Assembly (NCBI RefSeq): GCF_002777255.1
Contig: NZ_CP017634.1
Coordinates: 5,406,903 to 5,470,902 of the forward strand
DNA from: Candidatus Formimonas warabiya
GTDB lineage: Bacteria > Bacillota > Dehalobacteriia > Dehalobacteriales > Dehalobacteriaceae
Direction of reading: 5' to 3'
DNA: 64,000 nt
The notes under the pieces were generated by a model that did not search any database, was not told the DNA's origin, and was given only the letters and a program-made list of their open reading frames with translations. This document shows positions 1 to 12,792 of the stretch, in pieces. The position numbers and the translations under genes were made by a program. How positions within the stretch are numbered: position 1 is the stretch's first letter; every line of letters begins with the position of its first letter.

Positions 1-782
1 CTCTGCCTAGAAATGAAAAACAACCTTTACGAATTGATCAGGTTACATTAAAAGGAGATCATACCAATCTACTGACCCTAGGTGAAGCTGGTAAAATGGA
101 AAACGGAAGTTATACCCGGGTTGCCACCGGGCTAAAGTGGTCCCCGAACGGACGATACCTGGCCTACTATTTAAAACCCAATTCAGCTTCAATATCGGCC
201 GATGGGGTCGCCATACAAGTGCTAAATATAGCGCAAAAAAAGTCGATCGATCTGGGTGGTGGATTGGCCTATGTCCAATGGTTTGATTGGGCGCCTGACA
301 GCAGTCAACTGGGTTATATTGTAGGTGGCGGCCGGGAAGCGACTATTCAGAAACGCTTACATATCGTAGACGTGGAAACTGGTCAAATTACTGATTGTGG
401 GCAGACTGGTCAAGTTGATACTCAACCCAGGTGGCTGTCAACTCCGGCAAACGGTATTTTGTTCTGTAGGGGAACAGAAACATTAGGCTGGGAAGGTCAA
501 GAGCAAGCTGGTGTCCTGGTCCCAGGACAGCGAATTTGGCACAGAACAGCGGATGGGAAAGAGTTAGCTGTGACAAGCGGACCGGTTGATACGGCTGATT
601 ATGCTCCGTGCCTTTCCCCTGATGGTCAGGGTTTATTATTCCTCCGGCTAACTGACTATAATTGCGGATCATTGTATTATCAACCGATGGCAGGTGGACC
701 GCCCAAAGAATTAATTCGTGGTGTCAGCGGGGAACCTGGCTACTATGGCAATTACTATCCTGAGTGGATTAATATTTATTGA
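1..782 (+). CDS. C-terminal part of a TolB/WD40-like beta-propeller protein (5' end outside window)
   Basis: The reading frame is open from base 3 with no stop before the first ATG at 96, so the gene begins upstream of the window and the ATG at 96 need not be a start. The product shows repeated blades with the pattern W-SPNGRYLAYY, WAPDSSQLGYI and SPDGQGLLFLRL, the signature of PD40/TolB-like beta-propeller repeats. Such propellers are usually extracytoplasmic ligand- or protein-binding modules, but the missing N-terminus hides any signal peptide. It ends in TGA-GCC context with no obvious terminator. No enzymatic function can be assigned. Confidence 0.7.
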   Translation, partial: LPRNEKQPLRIDQVTLKGDHTNLLTLGEAGKMENGSYTRVATGLKWSPNGRYLAYYLKPNSASISADGVAIQVLNIAQKKSIDLGGGLAYVQWFDWAPDSSQLGYIVGGGREATIQKRLHIVDVETGQITDCGQTGQVDTQPRWLSTPANGILFCRGTETLGWEGQEQAGVLVPGQRIWHRTADGKELAVTSGPVDTADYAPCLSPDGQGLLFLRLTDYNCGSLYYQPMAGGPPKELIRGVSGEPGYYGNYYPEWINIY

Positions 783-853
783 GCCGTTTAGTCTTGTCCG
801 ACAAAACCTGTCCCCCTGTCCCTCCTGACCCGCGCTAAAGGATCCTTGAAGGT

Positions 854-890
854 GCAAGTGAGCCAGGAGACGGTTTCCCGGCTCACTTGC
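854..890 (+). terminator. 11-bp perfect stem-loop ahead of the ABC transporter gene
   Basis: GCAAGTGAGCC (854-864) and GGCTCACTTGC (880-890) are perfectly complementary around a 15-nt loop. A moderately T-rich stretch (TATTTGACTT) follows. It may terminate the upstream gene or act as a leader attenuator. It also argues that translation of the ABC gene starts downstream of 890. Confidence 0.45.
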
Positions 891-920
891 TATTTGACTT
901 CAAATAGTACGTTTAGTATC

Positions 921-1667
921 ATGGGTAAAAAGGTATTTGGCAAGAAAGAGGCTTTGACTTTGGAAGTATTAAAAGTGGACATTCACCATGCCGGTTATTC
1001 AGGCAGGCAAGACGCCGTGCAGGATATCCATTTTACTTTAAACAGCGGTAAACTGGTGGGTTTGATTGGCCCTAACGGAGCGGGAAAAAGCACCACCATC
1101 AAGGCGATTATAAATCTTTTGCCTGAGCTGGCGGGTAACATTCTCTTTATGCATGAAAATAAAACCTGTGCCTATATTCCGGAGCAGCCGGTTTTATATG
1201 ACGAATTGACTTTATGGGAACATTTAGAACTGTCCGCCGCTGCCTATGAGATGGACCGGGAATATTTTATCAAAAGAAGCGAGGAATTGCTTTTCCTGTT
1301 TCATCTTACAGACGTGAAACACCATTTTCCCGGCAGTTTTTCCAAAGGCATGCAGCAAAAATTAATGGTGATTATCGGTTTGCTCATTCAGCCGGATGTA
1401 TATATCATCGATGAACCTTTTGTCGGTCTGGATCCCCGGGCAACAATGCAATTCATCAATTTATTGGAAGAGGAAAAAACACGGGGCGCGGGTATTTTAA
1501 TCTCCACACACCAGCTGGATATCGCGGAAAGAATCTGTGATGACATCATTTTGATCGCCAACGGCAAGTTGGTCACCCAGGGCAACTTGGAACAAATCCG
1601 GGAGCAATGCCGTTTGCCAAAGGCCTCTTTATTCGATTGCTTTAATAGCATATTGGAGAATGCATGA
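921..1667 (+). CDS. ecsA: ABC transporter ATP-binding protein, EcsA-like
   Basis: Cytoplasmic ATPase of an ABC exporter. Walker A is GPNGAGKST, the signature is a degenerate SFSKGMQQK and Walker B is VYIIDEP followed by F-VGLDP; the switch His lies in STHQLD. Together with the following membrane protein it matches the EcsA/EcsB pair of Firmicutes, which affects secretion and intramembrane proteolysis in Bacillus. The start is uncertain. ATG 921 is given, but TTG 960 has a better ribosome site (AAAGAGG at 945-951) and would begin the protein right at the ABC core. The frame stays open upstream to TTG 846, but that stretch holds the 854-890 hairpin. The stop overlaps the next gene's ATG. Confidence 0.85.
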   Translation: MGKKVFGKKEALTLEVLKVDIHHAGYSGRQDAVQDIHFTLNSGKLVGLIGPNGAGKSTTIKAIINLLPELAGNILFMHENKTCAYIPEQPVLYDELTLWEHLELSAAAYEMDREYFIKRSEELLFLFHLTDVKHHFPGSFSKGMQQKLMVIIGLLIQPDVYIIDEPFVGLDPRATMQFINLLEEEKTRGAGILISTHQLDIAERICDDIILIANGKLVTQGNLEQIREQCRLPKASLFDCFNSILENA

Positions 1668-2917
1668 TGATTACACCTGAAAAATTATTTTATCAACGGA
1701 TTGTATCCGAATGGAAATATAACTTTGGTGCTTGGAGAACCGTGATTGATTGGACGGTAGCTTTATATATCCTGATTCCCTTCTTGGCCTTTAGCGGTTA
1801 TCAGTACCTGGAATGGTGGAAAACCACTCCCCTTTGGCTTGAGCCGGTGCCATTCAGCTTTTTTGCGCTCGCTTCCCTGTTATTTGCCTGGTCCGGTACG
1901 ATCAGGGTGTTTTTAAAAGAAGCCGATCAACTTTTTTTATGGAATCGGCATAAATGGATTAACACCCTGATGGGGAAAGGAATCGGGTACTCCATTTTCT
2001 TAAACCTTGTCACAAGTGTATTTTTCTTTTCTTTGCTGGCCCCCTTTCTGATCGGACATTACCGTATGGATATTGATAAACTGATCTTGCTGGGTTTCAT
2101 TACTTTTTTAGCCAAAGTAGTTCTGGGCTTATCAAAACAGCTCCTGGCTTTAATCTTTCCTGGCTTTAAGCAATGGATCATCCTCAGAGTCTTGTTCCTC
2201 TTTTCCAGTTTGCTCTTTGTTACATGCATCCCTTATCTCCTGTTAAACCGTGTCCTTTGTATCCTCTGCATTTTCATCCTGTTTCTGGTTATCCTCATAT
2301 TGATCCGCAGAAGATTGACGATTAGAGGCAGTTTCCTGCCGGACGTTGAAAGAGAGAATTCCGAGAGGCTAAAATATGTGACCTTCTTATTAAAGATGTC
2401 CGGCATAACCATTAAAAACCCGAAAAAACAAAAAAAGCAGCCCTGGATTTTCAGAAATTCAAAACTCATTTTTCATCAGCGTACTGCGGTGAACGGATTA
2501 GTCGAATTTGGTATTAAATCAATGTTAAGAAACAAACAACGCATCCAGCTATATATCTCATTTGTCGCCATTTGCCTCCTGGCAGTGCTGGGATTTTCCA
2601 CCCTTAAATGGTTGGTTTGGCTGATACTGGCCTTTATTCTGACCAACTTTGTCAGTGCGGATTGGAAAGAAGCAATACAGTCTGATTTCATGAGAATTCT
2701 TCCCTGGAAAAAAGAACATCTATATCTAGCCACACGTAAGTTTCTATTTTTGATGACACTGCCCGGACTGATCATCATTAGTGCCGCCATGGGTTTTCAG
2801 ACTTTCTCATGGCTGGGGGCTATTGCTGTTTTGCCTGTCAGCGTAGGCGTTGCTTTTTTTATGAGCTACATCGTTGCCTTTTGGTGTCAAGTGGTGTCAG
2901 GGGGACGGGGTTGTTGA
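1664..2917 (+). CDS. ecsB: ABC transporter permease, EcsB-like
   Basis: About 417 residues, with many hydrophobic segments (around residues 28-48, 65-85, 108-130, 140-160, 170-230, 295-330 and 355-405) and the basic N-terminus typical of EcsB; the length matches that family (about 400 aa). It overlaps ecsA by 4 bases (ATGA), so the two are translationally coupled. The last eight or so codons and the stop lie inside the perfect palindrome at 2893-2950. The original C-terminus may therefore have been replaced when that repeat arrived. The substrate is unknown. Confidence 0.75.
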   Translation: MMITPEKLFYQRIVSEWKYNFGAWRTVIDWTVALYILIPFLAFSGYQYLEWWKTTPLWLEPVPFSFFALASLLFAWSGTIRVFLKEADQLFLWNRHKWINTLMGKGIGYSIFLNLVTSVFFFSLLAPFLIGHYRMDIDKLILLGFITFLAKVVLGLSKQLLALIFPGFKQWIILRVLFLFSSLLFVTCIPYLLLNRVLCILCIFILFLVILILIRRRLTIRGSFLPDVERENSERLKYVTFLLKMSGITIKNPKKQKKQPWIFRNSKLIFHQRTAVNGLVEFGIKSMLRNKQRIQLYISFVAICLLAVLGFSTLKWLVWLILAFILTNFVSADWKEAIQSDFMRILPWKKEHLYLATRKFLFLMTLPGLIIISAAMGFQTFSWLGAIAVLPVSVGVAFFMSYIVAFWCQVVSGGRGC

Positions 2918-2950
2918 CACTAGTGTCAACAACCCCGTCCCCCTGACACC
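2893..2950. repeat. 58-bp perfect palindrome at the convergent ecsB/TauE junction
   Basis: Two 28-bp arms (2893-2920 and 2923-2950) are exact reverse complements around a central TA. The left arm begins GGTGTCAGGGGGACGGGG. It contains the ecsB stop codon and ends 3 bp from the TauE stop. Short GTCAGGGGAC-type relatives lie inside the repeats at 17.97 and 60.01 kb. There is no T-run, so it is not a canonical terminator, though it could act as one in both directions. REP-type palindromes of this sequence class are common in Clostridia. Confidence 0.85.
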
Positions 2951-2953
2951 TAT

Positions 2954-3775
2954 TCATGAAAAAGCCAGGATAAAAATCCTTATTCCCACCAAGGCTAAGG
3001 CAATGGCAAGGCTTTTCATGATGATATGGCTATGAATTTTCTTAGATAACCTGGCACCTAACTGAGCGCCCACCAAAACTCCTATTGATAAAAAAAGGAT
3101 TTGGTGGATGCCGGCGATCAGCGTACCTGAGAACAAGTGGACCATACTTCCGGAAAATGCTGTGATGCATAGAACAAAGTGAGATGTTGCTGTGGCGATA
3201 TGAACAGGAAAATTCAATAAATTTACCAGGGCCGGAACATGAATAATTCCTCCCCCGATGCCTAAAAGACTGGAAAAACACCCGACCAAAAAACTTACCA
3301 TAATACCTGTTGTTAAGCTATATGAAAAAGTGTATGACGTGCCGTCCCCATCGGTGATGATCCGGGTTATGTTGTTCGATTGATCCAAATTATCCTTTTC
3401 TCCATCTGCCGGAGTCTTTTTGGTCAACAGAAAGGCAGCCAAGGCCACTAACAGGACACCAAAGATTCCGTCAAAAATGTGCCGGGGAATAAATGAGGTG
3501 GCATAGGCCCCTAAGATGGATCCGGGCAATGAAGCTGCGGAAAAAATTAGACCGGATTTATAGTCAATCTTTTTCATTCTGCCGTACGCGAACGAGCCGG
3601 ATAAGGCATTGAAAAAGACCACGGCTAATGAGATACTGGTAATAATATTGGGATCGTTTTCAGGGTAGAGAAGCAGTAAGACGGGAACGAGAATAAATCC
3701 TCCGCCGGCACCGATTAACGTCCCAAATGTACCAACGGCAAAACCCAATAATATTTGAAGAATGGATGCCAACAT
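2954..3775 (-). CDS. TauE/SafE-family sulfite/anion exporter-like membrane protein
   Basis: 273-residue polytopic membrane protein with about eight hydrophobic segments. It carries the duplicated family signature: GTLIGAGGGFILVPVLLLL near residue 17, and FSSLLGIGGGIIHVPALVN near residue 168. TauE/SafE proteins move sulfite, sulfonates or other sulfur/organic anions across the membrane. A GGGGAGT ribosome site precedes the ATG. It is divergent from the sigma-54 activator at 3892. A link to the nearby sulfur-type Flx/Hdr/DsrC operon is plausible but inferred only from position. Confidence 0.8.
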   Translation of the reverse strand: MLASILQILLGFAVGTFGTLIGAGGGFILVPVLLLLYPENDPNIITSISLAVVFFNALSGSFAYGRMKKIDYKSGLIFSAASLPGSILGAYATSFIPRHIFDGIFGVLLVALAAFLLTKKTPADGEKDNLDQSNNITRIITDGDGTSYTFSYSLTTGIMVSFLVGCFSSLLGIGGGIIHVPALVNLLNFPVHIATATSHFVLCITAFSGSMVHLFSGTLIAGIHQILFLSIGVLVGAQLGARLSKKIHSHIIMKSLAIALALVGIRIFILAFS

Positions 3776-3891
3776 TTTTTACTCCCCAATAAAAATTAAA
3801 ATATTAATATCCATTATAGTATGCCGTTCCTTTTTAACCAAGAATAAATTATTTTTTCCCATATTTAAAAAATTTTCGCAGGAGGGAAAGT

Positions 3892-5247
3892 ATGAAACCA
3901 GAGGGAGGGCTATCACCGCAAATTTTAGATAGTGTCGCAGACGGCGTATTCACTGTTGATCATCAGTGGAAAATCACTACTTTCAACAGGGCGGCGGAGG
4001 TCATCACCGGTATTAGTCAAAAGGATGCTTTAGGCTGCCCGTGCCGTGATATCTTCCACTCTGATATTTGCGACGGGGCCTGTATTTTAAAGCAAAGTAT
4101 TGAGTCCGGGAGGCCCATAACCAATAAGTCGATCCATATTATTAAACCGACGGGGGAGAAGATTCCTGTAAGCATTAGTGCCGCTCCCTTAAAAAAAGAG
4201 AACGGAGAAATTATCGGCGGCGTGGAGACCTTCCGGGATATGTCTGAGGTGACTCAGCTCAGGAAAGAACTGCAAAAATCCTATAACCTCTATGATATTA
4301 TCAGCAAAAACGATTCTATGCAGAGGTTGTTTCATATTTTGCCTGATCTGGCTAAAAGCGACAGTACGGTTTTAATACTGGGTGAAAGCGGCACCGGAAA
4401 AGAACTGGTGGCCCGGGCTGTGCATAATTTAAGCGACCGGAACCGGAAGCCTATGGTGGTGGTAAACTGCGGCGCCTTGCCGGATACCCTTTTGGAGTCG
4501 GAGCTTTTCGGCTATCTGGCCGGGGCTTTTACCGATGCCAAAAAGGATAAGCCCGGCTATTTTGCCCGGGCGGAGGGAGGGACTATTTTTCTCGATGAAA
4601 TCGGGGACGTTTCCCCTGCTCTCCAGGTAAAGCTGCTGCGTGTTCTGCAGGAAAGGACCTATGTTCCCCTGGGCGGGGTAATGCCTGTCAAAGCCGACGT
4701 GCGGGTAATCGCGGCCACCAATAAAGACCTGGAGACGCTGGTCCAGGAAGCAAAATTTAGACAGGATTTATATTACCGGATCAATATAGCCCAAGTCAAA
4801 CTCCCTTCCCTGCAGAACAGAAAAGAGGATATCCCTCTCTTGGCAGACCATTTTGTTCGGCGTTTTAATCACCTGAAGGGCCGTCATGTGCTAGGCTTGG
4901 CACCGGAAACTCTGGCGATTCTGATGAAATATGACTACCCGGGAAATATCAGAGAACTGGAAAACATCATCGAGTATGCATTTATTTTGTGTCATCACGG
5001 CTTGATCCTTCCGGAACATCTGCCGGAGAAATTCCAGAGCCATCCCGGTAAAGACCTTCATGTGACGGGAAAAACGTTTAAGTTGGCAGAGATTAAAAAG
5101 GCAGCCGTATTAGAATCTTTAAACCGCAACAACTGGAAACGGATGGCTGTTTGCCGGGAACTGGGCATTTCCAAAGGTACCTTAAGGCGCATGATTCAAG
5201 AATACCAGATTGTGGAACCGGAATCCTGGCGTCATCATGAATCCTAA
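3892..5247 (+). CDS. PAS-containing sigma-54-dependent transcriptional activator (GAFTDA variant)
   Basis: 451 residues: an N-terminal PAS domain (about 8-120), an AAA+ sigma-54 interaction domain (about 135-365; Walker A GESGTGKE at 164-171, Walker B FLDEIGD near 233) and a C-terminal Fis-type helix-turn-helix (about 400-445). The sigma-54 contact loop reads GAFTDA (211-216) instead of the usual GAFTGA. The PAS domain has a cysteine cluster (C49, C51, C60, C64) that could bind metal, Fe-S or sense redox. A strong GGAGGGAAAGT site precedes the ATG. The gene is convergent with the Flx operon (4-base stop overlap), a candidate target. Confidence 0.9.
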   Translation: MKPEGGLSPQILDSVADGVFTVDHQWKITTFNRAAEVITGISQKDALGCPCRDIFHSDICDGACILKQSIESGRPITNKSIHIIKPTGEKIPVSISAAPLKKENGEIIGGVETFRDMSEVTQLRKELQKSYNLYDIISKNDSMQRLFHILPDLAKSDSTVLILGESGTGKELVARAVHNLSDRNRKPMVVVNCGALPDTLLESELFGYLAGAFTDAKKDKPGYFARAEGGTIFLDEIGDVSPALQVKLLRVLQERTYVPLGGVMPVKADVRVIAATNKDLETLVQEAKFRQDLYYRINIAQVKLPSLQNRKEDIPLLADHFVRRFNHLKGRHVLGLAPETLAILMKYDYPGNIRELENIIEYAFILCHHGLILPEHLPEKFQSHPGKDLHVTGKTFKLAEIKKAAVLESLNRNNWKRMAVCRELGISKGTLRRMIQEYQIVEPESWRHHES

Positions 5248-6101
5248 TAATCGTCAGGCAGCTGATTCAGTTCGGCCAGGCTAAAGACGGGACCGTCTTT
5301 ACATACATATTTAGGCCCGATGTTACAGCGTCCGCACATGCCGATGCCGCATTTCATCTTCATTTCCAGAGAGGTAAAAATATTTTCCGGGGAAAAACCT
5401 ATTTTCTCTAAAACAGGAAAAGTAAATCTGATCATGACCGGGGGGCCGCAAACTACGGCTACAGCATGAGACGAAGAACTTAATACCTGTTCTGCCACAG
5501 CAGGAATAAAACCTATTTGGCCGGACCAGCCTTCAGCGGGCTGATCTATCGTTAAATGCAGATGCAGGTCGCTTCTTTCCAACCATTTTTTTAATTCCTC
5601 TTTGTAAAGAAATTGATCAGGATCACGGGCCCCGTAAATGACGGTCAAATCCCCGATTTTTTTTCTGTTTTCCGGGTCTAAATAATAGTAAACCAAGGAA
5701 CGTAAAGTGGTAAAAGCAAATCCTCCCCCGATCACAACCAAATTTTTGCCTGAAAAATACGGCAAAGGCCAATGATTCCCCAGGGGTCCTCTTAACCCGA
5801 CCACATCTCCTTTTTCCAACATGTGCAGGGCGGAAGTTACGGAGCCCACTTTTTTCACCGTAAAACTTAAGATTCCTTTTTCTGTGGGCGAGCTGGCTAA
5901 GCCAAAAGGAGCTTCTCCCGTGCCGAATACGCCCAGTTCCCCAAATTGACCGGGAAGGTAGCGAAAGGAACTTTCTTGTTCCGGATGTAAAAACTTCAAG
6001 TAAAAGGTTTTTAAATCTTTTTCCGGGTTTTCTTCTTTCACGGCCAGAATTTCCAATGGGTAAGGCAGATAAGGATTTTCTCTTTCATGATTCGTTTTCA
6101 T
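5244..6101 (-). CDS. flxA: FlxA-like FAD/NAD(P)H oxidoreductase subunit
   Basis: 285 residues of the ferredoxin-NADP reductase superfamily: an FAD-binding barrel (about 15-105, with PGQF and FGLASSP), a nucleotide domain (about 118-235, VVIGGGFAFTTLRSL and CGPPVMI) and a C-terminal cysteine motif C-x4-C-x2-C near 255 for a [2Fe-2S] cluster. This is the AsrB/HydG/FlxA type. In FlxABCD-HdrABC complexes (described in Desulfovibrio vulgaris) FlxA oxidises NADH and feeds electrons to Hdr. It is the last gene of the operon and overlaps flxB by 17 bases. Confidence 0.85.
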   Translation of the reverse strand: MKTNHERENPYLPYPLEILAVKEENPEKDLKTFYLKFLHPEQESSFRYLPGQFGELGVFGTGEAPFGLASSPTEKGILSFTVKKVGSVTSALHMLEKGDVVGLRGPLGNHWPLPYFSGKNLVVIGGGFAFTTLRSLVYYYLDPENRKKIGDLTVIYGARDPDQFLYKEELKKWLERSDLHLHLTIDQPAEGWSGQIGFIPAVAEQVLSSSSHAVAVVCGPPVMIRFTFPVLEKIGFSPENIFTSLEMKMKCGIGMCGRCNIGPKYVCKDGPVFSLAELNQLPDDY

Positions 6102-7122
6102 TTGCGAACACTCCCACTCTCAGTAATACTTCGCGCATATCGATGTTTACCGGGCATTTCAGAATACATCTGCCGCAGCCGGTACAGGCAAGGGCCTGAT
6201 AATTCTTAGGAAAATATTTAAATTTGTGCAAAAACCGCTGCCTTAATCGTTCTTTATTGCTAGGACGGGGATTGTGGCCGGAACCATGTAGCGTGAAACT
6301 GCTGAACATACAGCTGTCCCAATTCCGCACCCGCCTTCCTTCCCTATCTGTTGCCTCCTCACTGATATCGAAGCAATGACAGGCAGGGCACAGAAAGGTA
6401 CACACGCCGCAGTTGAGACACTTCCTGTAAAGTTCGTCCCAGACCGGATGGGTAAAAAGGTCGGGTATTTTCTTATCATGAAAGCGGCGGTCCAGGGAGG
6501 AAGGAAATTTTCTTACCATTTCCTTCCGCATGCTTTCAACCAATTCTTCCCTGTGCGGGGAAGCCTTTTCAAAAGGTCCTTTCATCAGTGCCTGATTTCC
6601 CTGATCAGTGCCGGACAAGGCGACATAGGTATCTTCCAGGTCGATTAAGAGAATGTCGGCACCGTCCTTCGCCATCGGGCCTGCGCCCAGTTCCCAGCAA
6701 AAACAGGTGGATCCGGGATTCTGGCAGGCTAAAGAAATAATGAATGAATTCTCCCGGCGCCTGCAGTAATATGGATCTTGGAATTTCGCCCCGTTAAAAA
6801 CGGCATCCAGCAGCAGGATGCTTTGGGCATCGCATGGCCTGGCCCCAAAGATGAGCACCGGTTTATCTTCTCTTGGTTCGGGAGTAATTTCTACAGCCCT
6901 GTCCGGATCTAACCGGTATTTGATCAAGCTTTCCCACTGGGGAAAGAAGACATCTTTGATCGGCTTTAATGAATTTACATAGCCGGAAAGATTGATGGCG
7001 CCGCCGTTCCAGGGCAAAAAAAGATATCCTTCCTCTTTTTCCTGAGGGACCAACACTTCCTTTTCCCGGCATTGTGCCTGCAGCCATGTTTGTAAATCAT
7101 TTTTGCTAATTTCATAGAGCAT
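6085..7122 (-). CDS. flxB: FlxB-like 4Fe-4S dicluster protein (AsrA type)
   Basis: About 345 residues. A novel N-terminal domain is followed by two [4Fe-4S] motifs in the C-terminal third: C-L-N-C-G-V-C-x3-CP (about 237) and CTGCGRCILKCP (about 317). This is the AsrA / hydrogenase beta-subunit family, which relays electrons between the FAD subunit and partner Fe-S proteins. ATG at 7122 is preferred over GTG at 7131 because AGAGGTGAG sits just upstream. It overlaps flxC by 11 bases and flxA by 17, implying tight translational coupling. Confidence 0.82.
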   Translation of the reverse strand: MLYEISKNDLQTWLQAQCREKEVLVPQEKEEGYLFLPWNGGAINLSGYVNSLKPIKDVFFPQWESLIKYRLDPDRAVEITPEPREDKPVLIFGARPCDAQSILLLDAVFNGAKFQDPYYCRRRENSFIISLACQNPGSTCFCWELGAGPMAKDGADILLIDLEDTYVALSGTDQGNQALMKGPFEKASPHREELVESMRKEMVRKFPSSLDRRFHDKKIPDLFTHPVWDELYRKCLNCGVCTFLCPACHCFDISEEATDREGRRVRNWDSCMFSSFTLHGSGHNPRPSNKERLRQRFLHKFKYFPKNYQALACTGCGRCILKCPVNIDMREVLLRVGVFANENES

Positions 7123-7951
7123 GCTTCTCACCTCTTACCCGGAAAGGCTCCGGATCATTTACTGTGCCCGTGTTCAGGGGAGGTTCCTGGGTTTCCGCCA
7201 GTCCGGCCTCAAATTGGTAGAAATTCTTTACATCCATCATGACTTTATGGTTTAACAGGCGCAAATCTACGCCCATGGGACAGGCCCTTTGGCAGGCTCC
7301 GCAATCCACACACCGTCCTGCCAGGTGGAGAGCCCGGGTCAAATGAAAAATCACATTGTCGGCAATATCGGTGGATTTTCCCACCCATGGGGGCAGATTG
7401 CTTTCCACAAAGCATTCTGGGCAATAGCAAGCAGGACAAGCATTGCGGCAGGCATAACACCGAATGCATTTGGAAACCTCCTGGTAGATATAGGCCTTTC
7501 GCTCCTGGGCGGGAAGCCGGGCAAAGTCGTGGACATCACGGAAATCATTTTCAGCCCTATCTTCTGAGGCACTGTCAATGAGGTGATCAAAAATAAGGGG
7601 AGCGGTGGTTTGGCAGCCGGGGCATTTTTCCCTTACCGGACAGGGTGCGCCGATGATAAAGATGCGCTCCCGGGACAATTGATTTTCTGTGAGAAGATTG
7701 ATCAAAGAACGGCTGTCACAGCCTTTGACAATCACCGCCGCCTGGCGCTTCTCTTCCCGTAAATAGTTGGCCAGATTGTTTTGGCACCCCTCCTCCCAGA
7801 TTAGATTCCCGCAATCTTCCTTTTCCGTGATAAAACAGGGAGTGGGTCTCCCAGGCAAGGTCCCGGTTTTGAAACCAATGACCACGTCCACTTTTCCTTC
7901 TTCTAAAAGGTAACGGGAAATAGCTCTCATCTTTTCCACTACATCAGTCAT
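7112..7951 (-). CDS. flxC: FlxC-like 4Fe-4S dicluster electron-transfer protein
   Basis: 279 residues with a Cys-rich N-terminal domain (GAPCPVREKCPGC near 106-118, related to the FrhB/FdhB-like flavin/Fe-S proteins) and two [4Fe-4S] motifs, CIRCYACRNACPACYCPEC (about 168-186) and CVDCGACQRACP (about 219-230). It fits the third subunit of FlxABCD. It overlaps the genes on both sides by 8-11 bases. The poly-G ribosome site (GGGGGGG) lies 8 bases from the ATG. Confidence 0.8.
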   Translation of the reverse strand: MTDVVEKMRAISRYLLEEGKVDVVIGFKTGTLPGRPTPCFITEKEDCGNLIWEEGCQNNLANYLREEKRQAAVIVKGCDSRSLINLLTENQLSRERIFIIGAPCPVREKCPGCQTTAPLIFDHLIDSASEDRAENDFRDVHDFARLPAQERKAYIYQEVSKCIRCYACRNACPACYCPECFVESNLPPWVGKSTDIADNVIFHLTRALHLAGRCVDCGACQRACPMGVDLRLLNHKVMMDVKNFYQFEAGLAETQEPPLNTGTVNDPEPFRVRGEKHAL

Positions 7952-8360
7952 TCTTTTTACCCCCCCATCTGTCCCATGGGTCCAGTTTTGCCAATTCCTG
8001 CGTCATTTTTGTTACTTTACGGGCAAAGGCATTTCCTTCCGCTGCGGAAATCCAGTCAAACCGGACTCTTTCTTTTTCCACACCGATAAAATCAATCAGG
8101 CTGTGCAATAAACTAAACTTTCTTCTCGCCACTAAATTACCGGAGCTGTAGTGACAGTCGCCCGGGTGGCAGCCGGCGGTAAATACGCCGTCGCACTGTT
8201 TTAAAGCGTTCAGGATAAAAAGGGGATCCACTCTTCCCGAACAAGGTACCCGGATAATTTTTATATTGGGGGGATACTGGAGCCGGCTCACACCGGCTAA
8301 GTCCGCGCCTGCGTAACTGCACCAGGTGCAGAGAAAAGCGCATATTTTCCTTTCTTCCAT
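7944..8360 (-). CDS. flxD: MvhD/FlxD-like [2Fe-2S] subunit linking Flx to HdrA
   Basis: About 138 residues with the conserved MvhD cysteines: CTWCSYAGAD (near 11-20), VPCSGRVDP (near 38) and GCHPGDCHY (near 62). MvhD carries electrons from a hydrogenase or Flx module into HdrA. The start is taken as ATG 8360, because the extended ribosome site AAAGAGGTGAT lies upstream; ATG 8369 and GTG 8372 are in frame but too close to it. It sits between hdrA and flxC, the order seen in flx-hdr operons. Confidence 0.88.
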   Translation of the reverse strand: MEERKICAFLCTWCSYAGADLAGVSRLQYPPNIKIIRVPCSGRVDPLFILNALKQCDGVFTAGCHPGDCHYSSGNLVARRKFSLLHSLIDFIGVEKERVRFDWISAAEGNAFARKVTKMTQELAKLDPWDRWGGKKND

Positions 8361-8379
8361 GATTCTCATCACCTCTTTG

Positions 8380-12788
<4,409 letters not shown>

Positions 12789-12792
<4 letters not shown>

